NCBI RefSeq assembly: GCF_036099295.1
Contig: NZ_CP107976.1
Location: forward strand, 682,001 to 746,000
Source of the DNA: Streptomyces sp. NBC_00358
GTDB taxonomy: Bacteria > Actinomycetota > Actinomycetes > Streptomycetales > Streptomycetaceae
Direction of reading: 5' to 3'
DNA length: 64,000 bases
Part shown: piece by piece, positions 60,334-64,000 of the stretch
Position numbering within the stretch: the stretch's first letter is position 1
How the letters are laid out: every line of letters starts with the position of its first letter
Position numbers and translations under genes: made by a program
The notes under the pieces: generated by a model
Databases searched by the model: none
What the model was told of the DNA's origin: nothing
Seen by the model: the letters and a program-made list of their open reading frames with translations, nothing else

Positions 60334-60436
60334 CGGCCGCAACAGCCATGGCAGCAGAGTGCGCGCCCGGCTTCGGGAAACGGCCGCCGAGAAAATCCAT
60401 GAGGGCGAACGGCGGCCTTCTGCCATGGTTCCTTCC

Positions 60437-60841
60437 ATGCCCGCGCGAAATCGAAGACTGCCCCGGAACCGTTCCTGGCCACTGACCACCACCGACATCA
60501 GCGAATGTCTCGGCCCCTACATGACCCGCGTCACGGACCTGGACTTCCTCAGCGGGCCCGACAGCGGGACCATCGTCCTGGGAGCAGCATGGGTCGCTCC
60601 GAATCCCCGCAAGTACGGGCGTGGCAGCCACCCGGGCTCGGTCGGCTTCCGCATGGACGTGCACCCGGTCGATGCCTCTGAGCGCGCTGCCACCCGCGCT
60701 GTCCTACGAGCGCGCGCCCTTCCGCAGCTCCACGCATGGATCACACAGGCGATCGCTGCCGACGAGACCTGGCTCCTGACTCCGCACCGGCACTACTGGC
60801 GGCTCACGGACGGCCATCTCACCCACCGCGACGAAGCATGA
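60437..60841 (+). CDS. Small hypothetical protein
   Basis: About 134 residues from ATG 60437, with weak start evidence (60425 and 60359 are alternatives). LTTTDISECLGPYMTRV and VGFRMDVHPVDASERAATRAVLRARALPQLHAWI (as RMDVHPVDASERA and LPQLHAWI) look like a globular alpha/beta protein common in Streptomyces without known role. Confidence 0.55.
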   Translation: MPARNRRLPRNRSWPLTTTDISECLGPYMTRVTDLDFLSGPDSGTIVLGAAWVAPNPRKYGRGSHPGSVGFRMDVHPVDASERAATRAVLRARALPQLHAWITQAIAADETWLLTPHRHYWRLTDGHLTHRDEA

Positions 60842-60977
60842 GCAGGTCCGGACGACGCTGGCGCCCCCGCGTCGGCGAGTCCACAGGCCGGGTACCGCTG
60901 GAGCCGTGATCGGCTCCGCGATGGGTCTCGACACCGGTCGGGCCGCCGGTCTTCTCTCACCTGCCCCGCAGGCAGGC

Positions 60978-60998
60978 GTGCGGAATCAACTTCCGCAC
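60978..60998. terminator. Hairpin between convergent genes
   Basis: GTGCGGAA (60978-60985) pairs with TTCCGCAC (60991-60998) over a 5-nt loop, in the gap between the hypothetical gene and the methyltransferase gene. Confidence 0.65.
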
Positions 60999-61015
60999 GG
61001 GTCACGGTCAAACGT

Positions 61016-61825
61016 TCATCGGCGTGCGACAGCGAGCAACGCCGCATGCGGCAGGCTGAGCACACCGTCCTGACCGGCGAACTCCGAGCTCAGCAGATCG
61101 AAGTGGCGCTTGATCTCGGTACGAACAGAGGCCGTCTGGCTCTGCACCAACTGCCCGACGAACGCGACGCCACTCGCAGGCCCGCTCCACCATTCGTCAG
61201 CGGTCGCGCGATGATCCCAGCGCAGGGTCGCACACGTCGCCTCGCGGAGCTCCGCGGCTTCCATCAGCCCGGCCAGGCCGTCCTCGTCCCGGGGAAAATC
61301 GTCCTCCGGGGCCAGTCCTGCCGGCAGACCCGGCGGCCGCACCGCACCCGCGGCTTCGACGGCGCGGCCGATCAACGTCTGCCCCGGGGCTCGCGGAGCC
61401 GCCCAAATGGTCAGCGCGATACGGCCGTTCGGCTTGGCGACACGACGCAGCTCGGCGAGGGCCATCCTGGGTCGGCCCACATGGTTCAGCACGAAGTTCG
61501 CCACGACGGCGTCGAACTCCCCGTCATCGAAAGGAAGCTCGGGAAGAGCGGCGACGCGCACGTCGGCCGCCGGTGCGGCCCGCTCCGCCAACTCGACCAT
61601 GCTCGGCTCCGCGTCCACGGCCGTCACGCTCGCACCCCGCGCGCACGCGACAGCCGCGACCGCCCCGGGGCCGGTCCCGACATCGAGCACCCGCGTGCCC
61701 GGACCCACCTCGGCGGCATCGAGCAACCGCGACACCGGGTGGGCACACAGCCTGGCAAAGCTTCCCGCGTAGGCGGAGCCCTTTCCCGCCCACATCAACC
61801 GCTCGCTCTTGTCGAACGCCGTCAT
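61016..61825 (-). CDS. Class I SAM-dependent methyltransferase
   Basis: A 269-residue protein from ATG 61825. The SAM-binding motif I is VLDVGTGPGAVAAVA, followed by VTAVDAEPSMVELA, DGEFDAVVANFVLNHVG (as FDAVVANFVLNHV) and RVAKPNGRIALTIW. This is the UbiE/methyltransferase-11 pattern. The acceptor is unknown and it does not belong to an obvious pathway in this region. Confidence 0.9.
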   Translation of the reverse strand: MTAFDKSERLMWAGKGSAYAGSFARLCAHPVSRLLDAAEVGPGTRVLDVGTGPGAVAAVACARGASVTAVDAEPSMVELAERAAPAADVRVAALPELPFDDGEFDAVVANFVLNHVGRPRMALAELRRVAKPNGRIALTIWAAPRAPGQTLIGRAVEAAGAVRPPGLPAGLAPEDDFPRDEDGLAGLMEAAELREATCATLRWDHRATADEWWSGPASGVAFVGQLVQSQTASVRTEIKRHFDLLSSEFAGQDGVLSLPHAALLAVARR

Positions 61826-62209
61826 CGACACCACTGTCCTCCCCGGCCCACCGCAGCGGGATCGATCTTGCCACGAGCCCAACGGGACCAGCAGGCGGAC
61901 GCACGAGCAGCCCTACGCGGCGCGCCTCCTCGAAACGGCAGCGCTTGCAACGTCTTGCACGGCCTGGGGAGCCGGTCAGCGGTCGGCCTCTGGCCTGCGT
62001 CAGCCTGTCGGAAGTTGACCCAACTCAACTCTCCAACAGGTCAATTGACACTTGGCGACCTTCAGCTCGTGATCGCCTCGTTCCGCCGACGGCGCGACTC
62101 CGACAGGTCTACAGTCGACGCGACTGAGTAATCTTTCTGAAACTTGCAACGGGGTGGCCGAGTCGCGTCGGGCTCCGGCAACCCGGTGAATACGGAAGGA
62201 GGCGGCCCC
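61826..62209. other. 384-bp gap with no convincing gene
   Basis: It contains a TTGACA (62045-62050) without a clear -10 and the ribosome site GGAAGGAGG (62194-62202) of the next gene. Reading frames here lack good coding bias or starts. Confidence 0.55.
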
Positions 62210-63472
62210 TTGAGGGATCGCATATCGGGCTGGGCGGGTGTCATGGCGGTGCTCGTCCTCGTGAGCGGCAGCACTGCCGGATGCACCACCACCAGCAGCC
62301 ACGCAGTGCTGGACGTCGGCGCTCCGGTGGCGTTGGCGGACGAACCGGTCCACGCGCGGATCAGCGGGCTGTCGCCCGGCGAGGACGTCACGATCACCTC
62401 TTGGGCGATGGACCGCCGGAGCGTTCCCTGGCGCGGACAGGCCACCTACCGGGCGGACGCCCACGGTTCCATCGACCTGGACAAGGCGCGTCCGACTTCC
62501 GGCACGTACCAACACCCTGACGGTATGGGCCTGTTCTGGTCGATGACCCCCGCGACGGGTGATCCCGGAACCACATCCTTCGTACCGCCTTCCTCGCGGC
62601 AGCACGCCTACCGCGTAACCCTCACGGTCGCGGCGCACGGCCGCCGCCTCGCTTCGCGTACCGTGACCCGAAAATGGTTCGGAACCGGGGTGACCAGCAG
62701 AAACCTGACCGTGGCGACCGACAGGATCGCAGGGAGGCTGTATCTGCCGGCCCCTGGCACTCCACGGCACCCGGCGGTCCTCGCCTTCGGCGGTTCGGAA
62801 GGCGGCAACAGCAGTACGTCCACTGCGGCCCTGCTCGCCTCACACGGCTACCCGACCCTGTCACTCGGCTACTTCGACCTCCCTGGCCTCCCCCACTCCC
62901 TGGAGAACATCCCCCTGGAGTACTTCGCCACGGCTGCCAGACTCCTGGCCGCGCAACAAGGCGTCGATCCACGCCACATCCTGGCGATGGGCTACTCGCG
63001 TGGCAGCGAAGCGGCGCTTCTCCTCGCCGAGGACTACCCGGACCTCGTCCATGGTGCCGTCGTCTACTCCCCCTCGGCACAGGTCAACGGCGGATTCCCG
63101 GACTACGCCACCTTCGCCTGGACGAAGGACGGCAAACCGGTCGCCGAGAAGCTCATCCCGCTCGACCATGTCAGCGGCCCTGTCACCGCCCTGGCGGGAG
63201 CCGACGATCTGCTGTGGAGTTCGCCTCGATGGGCTCGGCAGATCGTCCAGGAGCTCGACGCCTCCGGCAACCGGTATCCGCACCGGGCGCTGATCTACCC
63301 GGACGCAGGGCACGGCGTCGGAACCTTCCCCTACCTCCCTGCCGGCACCCGTCTGGTTCACCCTGTGACACTCCGGGAGACCGACCTCGGCGGTACCCGC
63401 GCGGGCGACGCCGTGGCTCGAGAGGCAGGCTGGCCCAAAGTCCTCGCACTCCTGGCCTCACTCGGCTCCTGA
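62210..63472 (+). CDS. Lipoprotein BAAT/acyl-CoA thioesterase-like alpha/beta hydrolase
   Basis: A 420-residue protein; TTG 62210 is preceded by GGAAGGAGG at proper spacing. An N-terminal hydrophobic signal ends in STAGC, a weak lipobox. The beta domain with VHARISGLSPGEDVTI is the N-terminal Bile_Hydr_Trans domain. The C-terminal BAAT hydrolase has FGGSEGG, the nucleophile in MGYSRGSEAA, GADDLLW (acid) and DAGHGVG (histidine). Eukaryotic relatives hydrolyse or transfer acyl-CoA; exported bacterial forms are poorly known. Confidence 0.88.
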   Translation: MRDRISGWAGVMAVLVLVSGSTAGCTTTSSHAVLDVGAPVALADEPVHARISGLSPGEDVTITSWAMDRRSVPWRGQATYRADAHGSIDLDKARPTSGTYQHPDGMGLFWSMTPATGDPGTTSFVPPSSRQHAYRVTLTVAAHGRRLASRTVTRKWFGTGVTSRNLTVATDRIAGRLYLPAPGTPRHPAVLAFGGSEGGNSSTSTAALLASHGYPTLSLGYFDLPGLPHSLENIPLEYFATAARLLAAQQGVDPRHILAMGYSRGSEAALLLAEDYPDLVHGAVVYSPSAQVNGGFPDYATFAWTKDGKPVAEKLIPLDHVSGPVTALAGADDLLWSSPRWARQIVQELDASGNRYPHRALIYPDAGHGVGTFPYLPAGTRLVHPVTLRETDLGGTRAGDAVAREAGWPKVLALLASLGS

Positions 63473-63547
63473 AGTCGTCAGCACTCCGGCATCGAGCGGC
63501 ACATGGACCCGCAGGACGCCATCGGCAGAACGGCATCCACCCGGCTC

Positions 63548-64000
63548 TCAACCCGCCGCTGAACGCACGTGGGTGGCGATGCGGGCGATGGTCCGCGCGT
63601 CGTCCTCGAAGAGGTGAGCCTGCATTCCGGCCGCGCGGGCGGCCTCGACGTTGACGTCGTAGTCATCGATGAACAAGCAGTTCACCGGCCGTACTTGCAG
63701 TAGCGCACACGTCATTTCGAAGGCTCGCGGGTCGGGCTTGCGGACGCCGATCTCATGGGAGTAGACGATCTGCTCGACCAGTTCGTCGAACCGGTACATC
63801 GCTGTCTCCAACTCACGTGCGCCAACAAAGCTGTTGCTGAGGATGCCGAGCCGACAGCGGGATCGCAGCCGCCGCACGTACTCGATCAACTCGACGTTCG
63901 GTGCCCCCAGATACTCATCCCACAGATCGGCCATGAACGACTCGACCTGTATGGCGTCAAGACCAAGACGGGCACCGATCCGCGCCCGCACCTCCGTCTC
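63548..64000 (-). CDS. HAD-family hydrolase (5' end outside window)
   Basis: The frame runs from the stop at 63548 to the right edge with no start needed inside. Seen are HAD motif II (LGILSNSFVG), motif III lysine (GVRKPDPRAFE) and motif IV (CLFIDDYDVNVEAA). The nucleophile motif DxDxT would lie beyond 64000. Members of this HAD-IA group are phosphatases or dehalogenases. The substrate is not predictable. Confidence 0.88.
   Translation of the reverse strand, partial: ETEVRARIGARLGLDAIQVESFMADLWDEYLGAPNVELIEYVRRLRSRCRLGILSNSFVGARELETAMYRFDELVEQIVYSHEIGVRKPDPRAFEMTCALLQVRPVNCLFIDDYDVNVEAARAAGMQAHLFEDDARTIARIATHVRSAAG

Noticed and set aside
52955..62140. Isolated GAAAC or GTTTC pentamers at several places right of 46 kb (for example near 52956, 60375 and 62131)
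   Set aside because: They lack the paired half-sites at 3- and 7-bp spacing, so they are not counted as regulon operators.
1..64000. CRISPR arrays, tRNA/rRNA genes, insertion sequences, integrase or attachment sites
   Set aside because: No spaced direct repeats, cloverleaf-like tRNA arms, transposase motifs or terminal inverted repeats were noticed; the tandem repeats seen are minisatellites or coding repeats.

Overview
The window is very GC-rich actinomycete chromosome, most likely Streptomyces or a close relative. The signs are GTG/TTG starts, dense 1-8 bp gene overlaps, GGAGG-type ribosome sites, F420/LLM and IclR/PaaX families, and strong third-position GC. No RNA gene, IS element or CRISPR array was seen.

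Bases 1 to about 46,000 look like one catabolic island. Its left arm holds an imidase/hydantoinase-type amidohydrolase (cut by the window edge), a plus-strand CoA-transferase/cyclase/MmgE-PrpD operon, and a ten-gene minus-strand operon (15465 down to 4589) with MaoC hydratases, LLM oxidoreductase, CoA-transferase, MmgE/PrpD, RidA, an Ltp2-like aldolase fused to DUF35, acyl-CoA dehydrogenase and a CitE-type lyase. Next comes a secreted and membrane module (15970-23273): a DUF6801-like exoprotein, a DUF916-like protein, three neocarzinostatin-like domains, one with an LPxTG-type anchor, and a membrane protein fused to a degenerate ABC ATPase. Then follow an isochorismatase-fold amidase, a membrane protein, the IclR regulator, and an oxidative operon (26017-34237) with a flavin reductase/HMGL fusion, an acyl-CoA-dehydrogenase-like flavoprotein, two aldehyde dehydrogenases, an FAD monooxygenase and a secreted alpha/beta hydrolase.

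The operon at 34782-43954 is the centrepiece. It encodes a two-domain nitrilase-family protein, two proteins resembling plant red chlorophyll catabolite reductase (RCCR), a chlorophyllase-like hydrolase, a Rieske oxygenase of the pheophorbide a oxygenase/VanA type, an SDR resembling plant NOL/NYC1 chlorophyll b reductase, a beta-rich unknown, a membrane protein and an Asp/Glu-racemase-superfamily enzyme. I infer a plant-like chlorophyll (tetrapyrrole) breakdown pathway: ester cleavage outside or inside the cell, b-to-a reduction, macrocycle opening, bilin reduction, then degradation of cyclic imide/alkylmaleate-type fragments and phytol by the amidohydrolase, amidase, CoA-transferase, itaconyl-CoA-hydratase-like and CitE enzymes. 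The family resemblances are by eye and memory; the pathway is inference.

The units are tied together by a repeated 25-bp tripartite sequence, GAAAC-N3-GTTYC-N7-GAAAC and variants, at eight promoters including both sides of iclR. In several cases it lies just downstream of a -35/-10 pair, which suggests repression by the IclR protein.

From 46,115 to 64,000 the content is ordinary accessory chromosome: MFS exporters, a secreted hydrolase with a PaaX-family regulator sharing a 25-bp upstream element, XRE/aldo-keto reductase, NmrA/TetR, LysR/MFS divergent pairs, a RibD-like reductase, a methyltransferase, a BAAT-like lipoprotein hydrolase and a truncated HAD phosphatase at the right edge. None of these genes carries the 25-bp operator.
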